The notes below the pieces were generated by a model. The model ran no database searches. It was not told the DNA's origin and worked only from the letters and a program-made list of their open reading frames with translations. A DNA stretch of 64,000 nucleotides, taken from Lumbricus rubellus. Lineage: Eukaryota; Annelida; Clitellata; Crassiclitellata; Lumbricidae. The stretch spans positions 36,941,750 to 37,005,749 of the forward strand of contig OX243811.1 in NCBI GenBank assembly GCA_945859605.1. Direction: 5' to 3'. Both the position numbers and the translations under genes were made by a program. Positions within the stretch are counted from its first letter, which is position 1; each line of letters starts with the position of its first letter. Positions 53,189 to 63,828 of the stretch are shown here, piece after piece.

Positions 53189-54796
53189 TTATTTTGCTAA
53201 AATGGCACCTTAAAAGGGTACCCTTATAGTGTGGAAATAGCCCCACCCCAAATATTTGTTACGTGTTGCCTATATTTATTGAAGTCCTAGCCCACTCTTA
53301 TAAGCACTGAAAAGACAGGTATTTTGTTAAGATGACACCCTAAAATGCTGCCATTGCAATGTGGAAATTCAAAAAGTTTCTGATGAGGCTCTGAAAGAGT
53401 AGAGGTATTTTGTTAAAATGACGCCTTAAAATGCTACCATTGCAATGTGGAAATTCAAAAAGTTTCTGACGAGGCTCTGAAAAAGTAGAGGTATTTTGTT
53501 AAGATGACACCTTAAAATGGTACCATTGCAATGTGGAAATTCAAAAATTTCTGATGAGGCTCTAAAAAAGTAGAGGTATTTTGTTAAGATGACACCTTAA
53601 AATGGTACCATTGCAATGTGGAAATTCAAAAAATTTCTGATGAGGCTCTGAAAAAGTAGAGGTATTTTGTTAAGATGACACCTTAAAATGGTACCATTGC
53701 AATGTGGAAATTCAAAAAATTTCTTATGAGGCTCTGAAAAAGTAGAGGTATTTTGTTAAGATGACACCTTAAAATGCTGCCATTGCAATGTGGAAATTCA
53801 AAAAGTTTCTGATGAGGCTCTGAAAAAGATGACACCTTAAAATGGTAGCCTACCATTGCAATGTGGAAATTCAAAAAATTTCTGATGAGGCTCTGAAAAA
53901 GTAGACGTATTTTGTTAAAATGACACCTTAAAATGGTACCATTGCAATGTGGAAATTCAAAAAATTTCTGATGAGGCTCTGAAAAAGTAGAGGTATTTTG
54001 TTAAGATGACACCTTAAAATGGTACCATTGCAATGTGGAAATTCAAAAAGTTTCTGACGAGGCTCTGAAAAAGTACAGGTATTTTGTTAAGATGACACCT
54101 TAAAATGCTGCCATTGCAATGTGGAAATCCAAAAAGTTTCTGATGAGGCTCTGAAAAAGATGACACCTTAAAATGGTAGCCTACCATTGCAATGTGGAAA
54201 TTCAAAAAATTTCTTATGAGGCTCTGAAAAAGTAGAGGTATTTTGTTAAGATGACACCTTAAAATGGTACCATTGCAATGTGGAAATTCAAAAAATTTCT
54301 GATAAGGCTCTGAAAAAGTAGAGGTATTTTGTTAAAATGACGCCTTAAAATGCTACCATTGCAATGTGGAAATTCAAAAAGTTTCTGACGAGGCTCTGAA
54401 AAAGTAGAGGTATTTTGTTAAGATGACACCTTAAAATGGTACCATTGCAATGTGGAAATTCAAAACATTTCTGATGAGGCTCTGAAAAAGTAGAGGTATT
54501 TTGTTAAGATGACACCTTAAAATGGTACCATTGCAATGTGGAAATTCAAAAAATTTCTTACGAGGCTCTGAAAAAGTACAGGTATTTTGTTAAGATGACA
54601 CCTTAAAATGCTGCCATTGCAATGTGGAAATTCAAAAAGTTTCTGATGAGGCTCTGAAAAAGATGACACCTTAAAATGGTAGCCTACCATTGCAATGTGG
54701 AAATTCAAAAAGTTTCTGATGAGGCTCTGAAAAAGTAGAGGTATTTTGTTAAGATGACACCTTAAAATGTGCAATGTGGAAATTCAAAAAATTTCT
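53189..54796. repeat. 85-86 bp satellite array, about 18 monomers
   Basis: The monomer includes GAGGTATTTTGTTAAGATGA, CACCTTAAAATGGTACCATT, GCAATGTGGAAATTCAAAAA and TTTCTGATGAGGCTCTG. The left-most copies (53189-53340) are diverged and the interior is more than 90 percent alike. A shortened monomer of about 74 bp with GTAGCCTACCATTG in place of GTACCATTG occurs three times (about 53826, 54158, 54660). Each follows a CTGCCATTG monomer, which suggests a higher-order unit. Diverged monomers also occur at 59395-59640. Confidence 0.93.
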
Positions 54797-54905
54797 GATG
54801 GGTCCCCCCAGAAACCTGATTCCCCCCCAAGCTGAGGGAGACTAGATTAAATACTGCTCTTTGGAGAAGTAGGTTTATAAACTTAGCCAGTTACATTATC
54901 ATGAT

Positions 54906-54995
54906 AATGATAATAACATTAATAATAATAAAATAATAATAAATTAATAATAATAATAATAATAATAAATAATAATAATAATAATAATAATAATT
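54906..54995. repeat. (TAA)n microsatellite
   Basis: AATAATAAT run at the right flank of the satellite array. Confidence 0.85.
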
Positions 54996-55455
54996 AGGCC
55001 TTAGACTCAATAATGACCAATCTACCCGATGTAGGATGCTATTCTGATAAATATGTGCAGTTGAGAAATTTCCTTAAAATAACCCCTTGGCCTAATGAGT
55101 CTTCGTTAATTATTCAGAACTGAATTGTATTTTAAAGAACTAAAAGAACGAACATAACTGGGTGATGATAGGCCTAACTGATGATTAGTGGAGTCCAGAC
55201 TGTTACGCTTGAAATAATGGCCTACAGTAAGACTCTTATTGTAAGAGTAGGCCTACTGAGGCTATACTCGTATAAGTTACATTGTGAAAAACTTGAGGTA
55301 GACTACACGGTGTATTTGTGAAATTTCTATTCCATAGGTGCTGCGAACTTAGCTGTCGATCTCGAGCTGGCTGTGATAATGATCTTCACTTGTCCTGGTT
55401 GCTGATAACGACCCCTTCATCTTAGGAACAGCCATCCAGCAGCAGCAGCAGAAAG

Positions 55456-58400
55456 ATGGAGAAATCCGAGCTCTTGGATAATGATTCTGCAGCGGAGAGC
55501 AAGAGATGCTGCTCTCCTCAGCAGTCTGGATGCTATGCTACGAAGCGTTACATCATCGTAGGTCTGCTTTTCGCTGGAATGGTCATCACGCACGCGCAGA
55601 GAGTCAACGTCGGAGTGACCGTCATAGCCATTCTAGACGAAGGTTCGCACACGAAAGTAAAGACGCCACAATCCATTAGCAGTGTAAGTATTAGCAGCAT
55701 ATGCGTTTACTTGCCTGCCTCTGCCTCGCTTTCTCCCTTTAGAGCAGCTTTTAAGGGTTTCAGCTCTTCTTTGGGTACGCTGACGTTTCGTCAACTGACG
55801 ATTCGATCGTCAATGGATTGTTCGTGAAGCGGAATAAGTTGCATATCATTCCAGCTTCCGTTTAGACACGCACTCGACTCATCATTCTAGCTTCTATTTG
55901 AGCATCAATTAATTTTCAGCGATCCGACTTCTATCTCGGAATGAGTCCATCTTGCAATATAAACTCATTCATTCATTCATTCATTCATTTATTCATTCAT
56001 TCATTCATTCATTCATTCATTCATTCATTCATTCATTCATTCATTCATTCATTCATTATATGGATTCATATAGCGCCCCTTTATGAAATCTACTCAGAGG
56101 CGCTCCCAGCCCAGCCACGACGAAAGAAAAAACTTGAAGGATTTAGATTTATGATCTATGATTTATGTTCATCTTAGGCCTATGACTGTCTTAAACTGCC
56201 TGGATTAGACCCTATAGGCCTCAGTGGCGGCGCTAGGGGGGGCTAGGGGGGCTAAGCCCCCCCCTAAACGTGGCTCAGCCCCCCCAAAACAAAAAGCTGA
56301 AAATGTCTAAAACGGCTTACTTCGTAATAAGAAAACTAGACAATGACCAACGGCAACGAAACCAACTATATTATCATAGTGTAGATGCTTATGCCATTGG
56401 AGGCACCAGCGGAGGGGTTAGGGGGCTAAGCCCCTAAATGTGACTCAGCCTCAAAGCAAAAAGCAATGAATGCCCATGTATCGGCTTAAAAGTTATTATT
56501 ATTATCTTATTTCTCGGACCTCAACTGCGGCGGACGGTCATACATCGACTCACATGTGAGACATCAATTGCGACTGGGCTCGACTCCCGGACATCGACTC
56601 TCTCTGCGACTCAATATTAGCATGCATACAGTCCTCTTATTTATACCCTAATGGAGCTGCAGGGAACAGATGGCTGAGGGCCGGGCCGGTCTGAGGTCCG
56701 AACCGGTCTGGCGGGGAAAGGAGCAGAGATCCGCGATGGCGGGGCAGGGGGTTGAGGTACCGACCGGTCTGAGGTCCGGATGGGTCTGGAAGAGGGAAGA
56801 GTACTGGAGGGTTTGAACTGGCGGGAGAAGGGGGCTGAGATCCGGACCAGTCTGAACCCGGGCTAGCGGGAAAAGGGGGCTGAGGTCTGCGCGGGGGGCA
56901 AGGGGACTGAGGTCTGGACCGGTGTGAGTCCGGGCTGGCGGTGGAAGGGGCTGAGGTTTGGCCCGGTGTGAGTCCGGGCTGGCGGAGAAAGGGGGCTGAG
57001 GTTTGGCCCGGTGTGAGTCCGGGCTGGCGCAGAAAGAGGGCTGAGGTTTGGCCCGGTGTGAGTCCGGGCTGGCGGGAGAAGGGTGTTGAGTCCGGGCTGG
57101 CGGAGAAAGGGGCTGAGGTTTGGCCCGGTGTGAGTCCGGGCTGGCGGAGAAAGGGGGCTGAGGTTTGGCCCGGTGTGAGTCCGGGCTGGCGCAGAAAAAG
57201 GGCTGAGGTTTGGCCCGGTGTGAGTCCGGGCTGGCGGAGAAAGAGGGCTGAGGTTTGGCCCGGTGTGAGTCCGGGCTGGCGGGAGAAGGGTGTTGAGTCC
57301 GGGTTGGCGGAGGAAGGGGCTTGAGATACTGCAGCGCGTCGATGCTTATGCTAATAGAATGCGCCGCAGACCGTGATGAGGTTAAGTGCACCATGTCCGG
57401 CCCGCCGGCCTCTTGAGGGGCTACGCCGGTAGTCCTACACAACTATACATTGAGAAATGGGGTGTTCATTTAGCACCAGCAGTCATGGGCGGAGACTTGG
57501 GGGTCAGGGGACGGTCCACGAGACCCCGAAGTTTGTGATTGTGGACGGAGATGCTGCTTCTCCAATATTTCAAAAATATATCAAAAATGTAGGGGAAGGT
57601 TGCCAAAGATGGACCACGTAAGGATGATCGTCTGTTTTCGCCACAAATTATGAGAAACTGATTATGAAACACGGTCGTTACATAGATTAGGTGTTGATAC
57701 ACCATTTGATGCAATAAAATTTTCATTTGAATAAATAGAATGAAAAAAATAAAAAATTTAAAAAATTGCACAAGTGGTCCATCTTAGGAGCATGGGCGCC
57801 AAAGATGGACCATGGAAGAAATGCATTGTTAAAGGCGGACAAACAGCCTTAATTCATCAACCATTTCTGCTAAAATAAACTTACATTAAAGAATACATAT
57901 TATGCAATTTTTCAATAAGTAATAAAAAGGAAAAAAAATTAATTGCCATTTTTTTATTTAAAAAACTCAAAAAAACATTTTTAAAAATATAAACAAAGAA
58001 GTTTCCAATTTTTCTCTCAGTTTGACATCGTCCACATCACTGTCGATAATAAATTACAAATGCTAGCCTAGTAAAATGTATTTCAGTAAATAAAAAGTAA
58101 AAAAAATATGAAATTGCCATTTTTTTAACGAAGTGACTAGCGGACCTCCAAGAGGCCGTCGAATCTCAAATACTAGCGGACCGCCAGTCGCGTGTAACCT
58201 GTCACATGACGAGTCTTGATTCTTGAATATTGTTACAATGGCGGCAGTTACCGATAGTTGGTTTTATGTCGGACAAAAGTTTTCTTGTTTTAATGACTTA
58301 GAAAATTACTAGAAACAGAGTAAGCAACCAATTTTTTTCGTGAGTGTTGGTTAAGTTCAGGTTAGGCGTCGTGAGGGTCGGTTAGGGTTAGTTTTAGGGT

Positions 58401-61400
58401 TTGTTTAGCCATTGGAAACTCTTGTGGATTGGTGTAAATAGAAAGCCTGGCGGCTTGCTAGTATTCAGTATTGGACGGCCGCCAGTCATGTGACAGGTTA
58501 CACGTGACTTGGCGGTCCGCTAGTATTTGAGATTCGACGGCCGCTTGGAGGTCCGCTAGTCACAGCCTTTTTTTAATTAAAAAACTTCAAACATATTTTT
58601 TTTTAAATGTAAACAAAGGATTTTCCATTTTTTCTCACAGTTCAACATTGTCCATCTCACTGTCGATAATAAATTACAAATGCTGGCATAGTAGAATATA
58701 TTTCAGTAAATAATAAAAAAATAAAAAAATATTAAATTGTCATTTTTTTAAAAAAATTAAAAATATATTGTAAAAAATAAAAAATAAAGAATTTTCTAAT
58801 TTTCTCACAGTTCAGCATTGACCACATCACTGTCTATTATAAATTACAACTGCTAGCTTAGTAGAATATTATAGCAGTTAGTTCCAGTAGCAATAATGGA
58901 CATCAATGATGATTAGACTGTGTTCATGCATAGTTGCCTAACATGGACCACACGTGTTTCATCTTAGGCAACTTGCACACACCCACTTCCAACTCATTTA
59001 ACTTTTTGAGCAGTTCTGATATTAGATTTTCTGGTATGATATCTTGTAAATAATTGAAAAACTTAGTTCATAGACGAATTCCAAACTTTTCAGCATGTCC
59101 GGCCTCGATTTTATACTCATTTTACCCCCAAACTATTATTTTATCAAACAATGTCAATTCACGTTTTTTCTGTTTTCTCGAAGGTTTTTCTGTGTAGCGG
59201 ATGTCTAATCATTTCATTCAATCTATCTTGTGACCTGCTAGACACGACAGCATCGCATTACAATACAATTTCAATCCTTGTGGCCAATCACGAGGTGGTC
59301 CATCTTAGGCGCTGGTCCATCTTTGGCAACCTTCCCCTAATTGTAAATTTCTAGAGTGTTATCAACTGTGTATCCAGCATGAACAATTTTGCTAGGACGA
59401 CGGCAAAAATGGTATACCCTTGCAGTGTGAAATTCGATAATTTATACAACATGGGGTAACATTATTGAACTCATAAACCATTTCTTTCAGCAATGAAATA
59501 ATTATGAGAAATTTGTTGAGATAACAGCTTAAAATGTTACCATTAAAGTATTTCAGCATTGAAATGATCAGCTATTTAGTAAAAATGACAGCCCAAAATG
59601 CTATTATTGCATTGTGGAAATCAAATTTTTTTCATGACTTTAGAGCCTGAAACGTGCTCCTGTCGATGTCAACAGCGAAAAACGCGCTGGTTTCTGGGGC
59701 TCCGCCCCAGACCCGGCTGGGGGAGCTTACGAGACGCTCCCCCAAACCCCCTAGTCGGTATGAGCTTCGTGCATTCGGCACTCGCAGCTTCGGGTCTCCA
59801 GCGCATGCAAAATTACCGCCCTCAGGAAAAATATTCTACTTGCGTTTATATCCTGGCGCCGCCACTGGTTGTACCCGTAAAATCCCCTACATATGACATG
59901 CCCCTAGTGTTTTTCTATATAGTAGGCCTACCCATATGACAGTATACTTATAAACTTGTTAGGCTATATAGGTATGAACTTTTAACTTCTGTGATTATAG
60001 TAAAGACTAAGCCCATTTCTTTTACAATAAAATTTTGACATTCTTATACTAGTAGCTAGTCTGCGACTCTGCAAAACGACTTCTTATTTAAGTTTCCATG
60101 ATTTTTTCGTTCATAATATAGCTGGCAAAAAGAGCCTAAAAAGGGCTCAAGTTGGGGTCAACAGAGCTAAAAATGCGTTGGCGGCTGGGGCTCCGCCCCA
60201 GACCCCGCTGGGGGAGCTTACGACGCTCCCCCAGACCCCCTAGTCGGTATGGGCTTCGTGCCTTCGGCACTCGCAGCTTCGCGCCTTCGGCGCTTCATAA
60301 AAATTTTCTAATTGGGCTTGGGGCTTCAGCCCCCCCAAACCTGAAATCCTGGCGCCGCCACTGATAGGCCTACTTAAGTAATATCAGGTTTCTGGGAAAC
60401 ATATTCATGCATGGCCTGTAATCGTATGGGCTGCAGGTGTCTACTCCTTCAAAACAACAGGCTTAATACTTAGGCCGACTGTTGTTTGTTTCTATAATAG
60501 ACTGATCAGATTGATTATTGGGCTTTTGTCGTGCATGACAATATGGAGAAAATGCAGACATGAATGCTGCATTAACGGTAAAAAACAGACATCGATTGTC
60601 TGGTGCAAAGCAAATTCTCGCGTCCCTGCACCACCTAAAAACTTCATGTGCGAAACCGTTAATTGTAGGCCTACATCGTAATCGTAATCTAGAAACTTCT
60701 AAAGCGCTAGTCAAAAGCCAAGCGCGTGGCGCCAGCTTATTTACGAGCGCTGCCTTAAGTCAAAAAAGGGCTGTCCGTAGGAGTATTCCAAAGGAAGTCT
60801 GAGTCCGGTTGCCATAGGAACAGTGTGGGCTGAACAGCTGCTAATTAAGGCGGGTGTCGTCTGGAATGGATGAATCGATGGATGGAAGGATGGATGGATG
60901 AGTTGGTGGGTGGGTGGATAGATGTATAGATGGATCGATGGACATACAGCGTTACTAGTTTCTTGTTGATTACATGTGGCTTCCTAGTTCCTACACCAAC
61001 TCGATGATCTCGATCTATGCTGACGACGTGCAGGTTTATGCTCACTGCTTTGCCGCTGATGCAGTGTCCAGTTTATTCTGTGACGGTTTCTGTCCACTGT
61101 GTTTTGTTTATGTCCAATGCCATTGATGCTTTCTACATGTCTCTCTGTCTCTCTGTCTCTGTCTCTCTGTCTCTGTCTCTGTCTCTGTCTGTCTCTCTGT
61201 CTCTCTGTCTGTGTCTGTTCGTTTGGCTGCTCGTCTCATTGGTCTCTGTCGCTGCATACGCGTGACGTTCTTCACTGGCTCCCTGTTTCACAACGCATCT
61301 CCTACCGAGTTGCTGCACTTGTTTGGCTATGCCTTCTTAATATTATTGTGCTCTATCATACATGGACTTGTCTAGCCTTTGTTGTCTAGATACAAGCATC

Positions 61401-61809
61401 CCGTTGAGCTCTTCGCTCTGCGGCGATGGGGGAGCTTTTGGTTCCTCGAGCTCGCACTTCTATGAAGCAGCGCCGAGCCTTTTCTATTGTGGGTCCCACT
61501 AGCTGTGACTAGCTGGAATCGCCTCCCGCTGGCCTTGCGACTTATGCCTATAGGCTAAATTTTTGCAAGGCAACGATAGTTAAGTTTTAACCATACGAAC
61601 ACTCGAGCAGCATAGACTAATAATATATCTAATTGTGGTCTAATTGCTGCTGCTGCTGCGTTAATGGCTGACGACAATCAGCTGATCAGGTGAGCTACTG
61701 CATGGTTTGCAGTCATTTCATTGATCGATGTGCGAAGCTGCAGTGTGGATGAAGGTCGTCGGATTGCAGCAACTGCATGAGAATTATATAGAAGACAGGT
61801 GTGATGGAG

Positions 61810-61846
<37 letters not shown>

Positions 61847-61904
61847 GCATGTGTGTGTGTGTCTGTTTCTGTTTGTGTGTGTGTGTGTGTGAGTGTGTGT
61901 GTAT

Positions 61905-61944
<40 letters not shown>

Positions 61945-63828
61945 TGCACGGTTCAGTGCGTCGTTTTGTCTAGTTATGGCGGCTATACTGTGTTGATGGT
62001 CAACTCAGAGGGCAAGGTTCAAGGCCATGTCAGACAGCTAGAGCAGCAAGGTGTTTCGAGACTTTACTCCATTTGAACTATATAATATTATGTCAAGCTC
62101 GGCTGTGAAATAAGTATAGGAGGCTATTAGGAGCCAATACGCTGACCCTGTCTCGTCGATGGTAAGATCCGACGGCCAGGTTAAAGACTCATGACCATTT
62201 GCCACCGTATGAAAACTATGAAAGACTCTTTGTAGCGGAAAGTGGGTAGCTGCATGCATCCGCCATAGACTCGAAGAGTCGAAGGTTCAACTCCTGCAGC
62301 TTACAATCACAAGTTGCCTCTGTGATAATATTCCTCCTCTCTCATTGAGGAAGACACCCTACTCCCATACCATAGAGATCTGCATTTTCCTATTCACTTT
62401 GGATTCCTAATCAAACGCCTCCCCCTCAACGCCTTGCACGGTGTACCCCGGTCCTAACTGCAGAGATTACTAATTGCAATTACTTAAATACCTTCTTGAC
62501 ATCGCTTTACCTTATATACATGTACTTCATCTTACCTACCTCATGTAGCTGCATTACTATAGGGCCTAATTACATGTACTTTACCCAACTCATCTCACCA
62601 TGCACAGGCCTATACTTTCCTACCCACTACTTCATCTTACCTAACCTTGCCTAACCCCGCCTCACCTCACCTCATTTCACCTTGCCTAATCTACCTGATT
62701 ACCCCTTCACTAATTCATGTAATCTTAGCTGAACTACACCGTCGACACGTGTACCTCATCTTACGTTGCGTTTCCTTTACTCATCTCCCGTTGCCATAGC
62801 ATAAATTATATTAGGCCTACTGCTTATCTTCAGTAGACGTGGCCTTATCTTTGCTGATAAATGGGCATTACAAATCAACAAATCACTGCACTACACATTA
62901 CATTACATGTACATGTACATTACATTACATTACATTACATTACATTACATTACATTGCATTACATTACAGATTTCTAAGCTTGGTTGGACGCCGCAGATG
63001 GTTGGTTGGCTGCATTCAATCTTCTACGTTGGTCTCCTCATCAGCCAAATACCTCTTGGGTATCTAGTCACCAACTTCGCCTCGCATAGGTATGGTATAC
63101 ATGAGGATGTGTTGCTGCCTGTCAAATATCTGTTGATTAGGCTACCTATTGAATAGGCTACCATTTAATTGGCTCATTAATAGTAGATTGGATGGCGTCT
63201 TTTCAAGTTAATGCTTTTAAATACATGTGATATAAATGTTATTTGGGTGAATACAATATTTGCAGTTGCATATCTGTTTAATAGTCTGCTGAATTTCTGT
63301 ATAATTCTATAATAGCTTCATCCTAATATTCGTCCAAGCCTGCTTGCTAAACATCTGCTAACTAGGCTATATTATCTCGATCATACATTTTCTGGATTTA
63401 GTCGTACCTGTTAGATAGATGCCTGGTAACCTGTTAAAACGTGCGTATTTGTCTGAATTTTTCATCTGTCAGATGCATGCTCATTGTATCTTTTAAAAAG
63501 CTGTCAAATGCGTCTTTAGTGCATGCTGAATACGGAATTTGTAAGATGTCCGTTAGGCCTAAACGACGCTTATAAACTTTTAAACAATTCTCTGCAAATA
63601 CCGGTTTGCAATTGTTATTACCTGGTTGTTTAGTGGTAGAATTTTCTCCTGTTAACTATATAATATAGGGCTATAGGCTTATCTCTAAATATGTCGGCTG
63701 CTACTAACAGGTTGTTTGGCGGCTGTGTTCTCTTCACTTGTCTGGCGAATCTTCTACTTCCGGTTGGAATCGAGATGATTGGCTACGTCTTCACCTGCAT
63801 CGTTCGTCTTTCTCAAGGACTCATCGAG
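55456..63828 (+). CDS. SLC17 family anion transporter (sialin/VGLUT-like), 5' part
   Basis: Three coding exons: 55456-55683 (76 codons), 62971-63089 and 63711-63828, all in phase, about 155 residues before the window ends. The start ATG has AAG before it and G after. Residues 2-7 (EKSELL) fit an acidic dileucine lysosomal sorting signal. R31 in TKRY aligns with sialin R39. TM1 contains HAQRVNVGVTVIAIL, matching the sialin RVN..V motif. Exon 2 gives GWTPQMVGWLHSIFYVGLLI and IPLGYLVTNFASHR, and exon 3 gives FGGCVLFTCLANLLLPVG and IVRLSQGLIE, matching TM2-TM4 of the major facilitator fold. SLC17 members move sialic acid, glutamate or phosphate across lysosomal, vesicular or plasma membranes. Which one this is cannot be decided from the N-terminal part. 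Intron 1 is 7.3 kb of nested repeats. Confidence 0.9.
55966..56056. repeat. (ATTC)n microsatellite
   Basis: Near-pure CATT tetranucleotide run in SLC17 intron 1, directly followed by a SINE tail. Confidence 0.92.
56067..56112 (-). repeat. SINE tail fragment (reverse)
   Basis: ATAGCGCCCCTTTATGAAAT followed by CTCAGAGGCGCTCCCAG matches the reversed 3' end of the SINE family. It joins the (ATTC)n run, consistent with a microsatellite grown from the SINE tail. Confidence 0.65.
56640..57330. repeat. 45-bp GC-rich minisatellite
   Basis: The unit GCTGAGGTTTGGCCCGGTGT followed by GAGTCCGGGCTGGCGGAGAA and AGGGG is repeated about eight times between 56940 and 57320, with diverged units to the left from about 56650. 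The unit length is a multiple of three, so both strands stay open: PGVSPGWRRKGAEVW on plus, SPDSHRAKPQPSFSA on minus. Confidence 0.9.
57590..59339. mobile_element. Inverted-repeat element with TA ends, non-autonomous
   Basis: TAGGGGAAGGTTGCCAAAGA at 57590 (continuing TGGACCA) is perfectly inverted at 59313-59339, giving 27-bp terminal repeats with TA at each end. Related sub-terminal GGTCCATCTTAGG occurs at about 57776 and 59297. The interior carries three copies of an AT-rich module of roughly 150-180 bp with CACTGTCGATAATAAATTAC. No transposase is visible. Confidence 0.8.
58133..58563. mobile_element. Fold-back element with about 78-bp inverted repeats, nested
   Basis: GTGACTAGCGGACCTCCAAG at 58133 starts an arm that is inverted at about 58486-58563 with only a few differences (for example CCAAGAGGCC against CCAAGCGGCC). 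It splits the repeat modules of the surrounding TA-ended element, so it inserted later. No clear target duplication is visible. Confidence 0.85.
59395..59640. repeat. Diverged satellite-like monomers
   Basis: AAAAATGACAGCCCAAAATG followed by CTATTATTGCATTGTGGAAA and two weaker copies match the ground plan of the 53.2-54.8 kb satellite monomer (AAGATGACACCTTAAAATGG, CCATTGCAATGTGGAAAT). Confidence 0.55.
59655..59862. repeat. GC-palindromic repeat, copy ending in CGCCGCCACTG
   Basis: GGGGCTCCGCCCCAGACCC, GGGGGAGCTTACGAGACGCT, CCCCCTAGTCGGTATGAGC and the terminal CCTGGCGCCGCCACTG. This is the same module, in the same order, as at 60130-60363. Confidence 0.75.
60130..60363. repeat. GC-palindromic repeat, second copy
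   Basis: GGGGCTCCGCCCCAGACCCC, GGGGGAGCTTACGACGCTCC, CCCTAGTCGGTATGGGCTTC and GCCTTCGGCACTCGCAGCTT, ending CCTGGCGCCGCCACTG. The ORF across it is a composition artefact. Confidence 0.75.
60665..60765 (+). repeat. Dispersed repeat shared with 15215-15320
   Basis: AATCGTAATCTAGAAACTTC and GCCAGCTTATTTACGAGC match the copy upstream of FMNL. Confidence 0.5.
61005..61550 (+). mobile_element. LINE reverse transcriptase relic split by a CT-rich microsatellite
   Basis: MISIYADDVQVYAHC (catalytic YADD region) lies at about 61000-61050. DVLHWLPVSQRISYRVAALV (61262-61323) and LRSAAMGELLVPRARTSMKQ followed by RRAFSIVGP (61410-61500) give the end of the domain. A (CTCTGT)n run at 61139-61215 and deletions separate the parts. 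Confidence 0.72.
61139..61215. repeat. (CTCTGT)n microsatellite
   Basis: Alternating CTCTGT/CTGTCT units inside the LINE relic. Confidence 0.9.
61811..61946. repeat. (TG)n microsatellite, interrupted
   Basis: Long TG runs with a few interruptions (TAAGCATG, CTGTTTCTGTT) in SLC17 intron 1. Confidence 0.93.
62905..62970 (+). repeat. (TTACA)n pentanucleotide repeat forming the SLC17 exon 2 acceptor
   Basis: TACAT/TTACA units run up to the exon. The last unit reads TTACAG and its AG (62969-62970) is the 3' splice site. There is no separate pyrimidine tract. Confidence 0.85.

Larger units (their letters stand above)
56222..60363. mobile_element. Candidate composite hAT element with 8-bp target duplication
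   Basis: The left end CAGTGGCGGCGCTAGG (56222) and right end CCTGGCGCCGCCACTG (to 60363) are inverted with one mismatch in 16. ATAGGCCT flanks both sides (56214-56221 and 60364-60371), the 8-bp duplication length of hAT insertions. The interior (4.1 kb) contains the 45-bp minisatellite, another inverted-repeat element, satellite-like monomers and two GC-palindromic repeats. Caution: AGGCCT is a common word in this genome, and another copy of the right end lies at 59847-59862. Confidence 0.5.

Noticed and set aside
54517..54774. Minus-strand ORFs of 63-85 aa across the satellite (FHIAMVGYHFKVSSF)
   Set aside because: They arise from the repeated monomer, shift frame between monomers and have no upstream signals.
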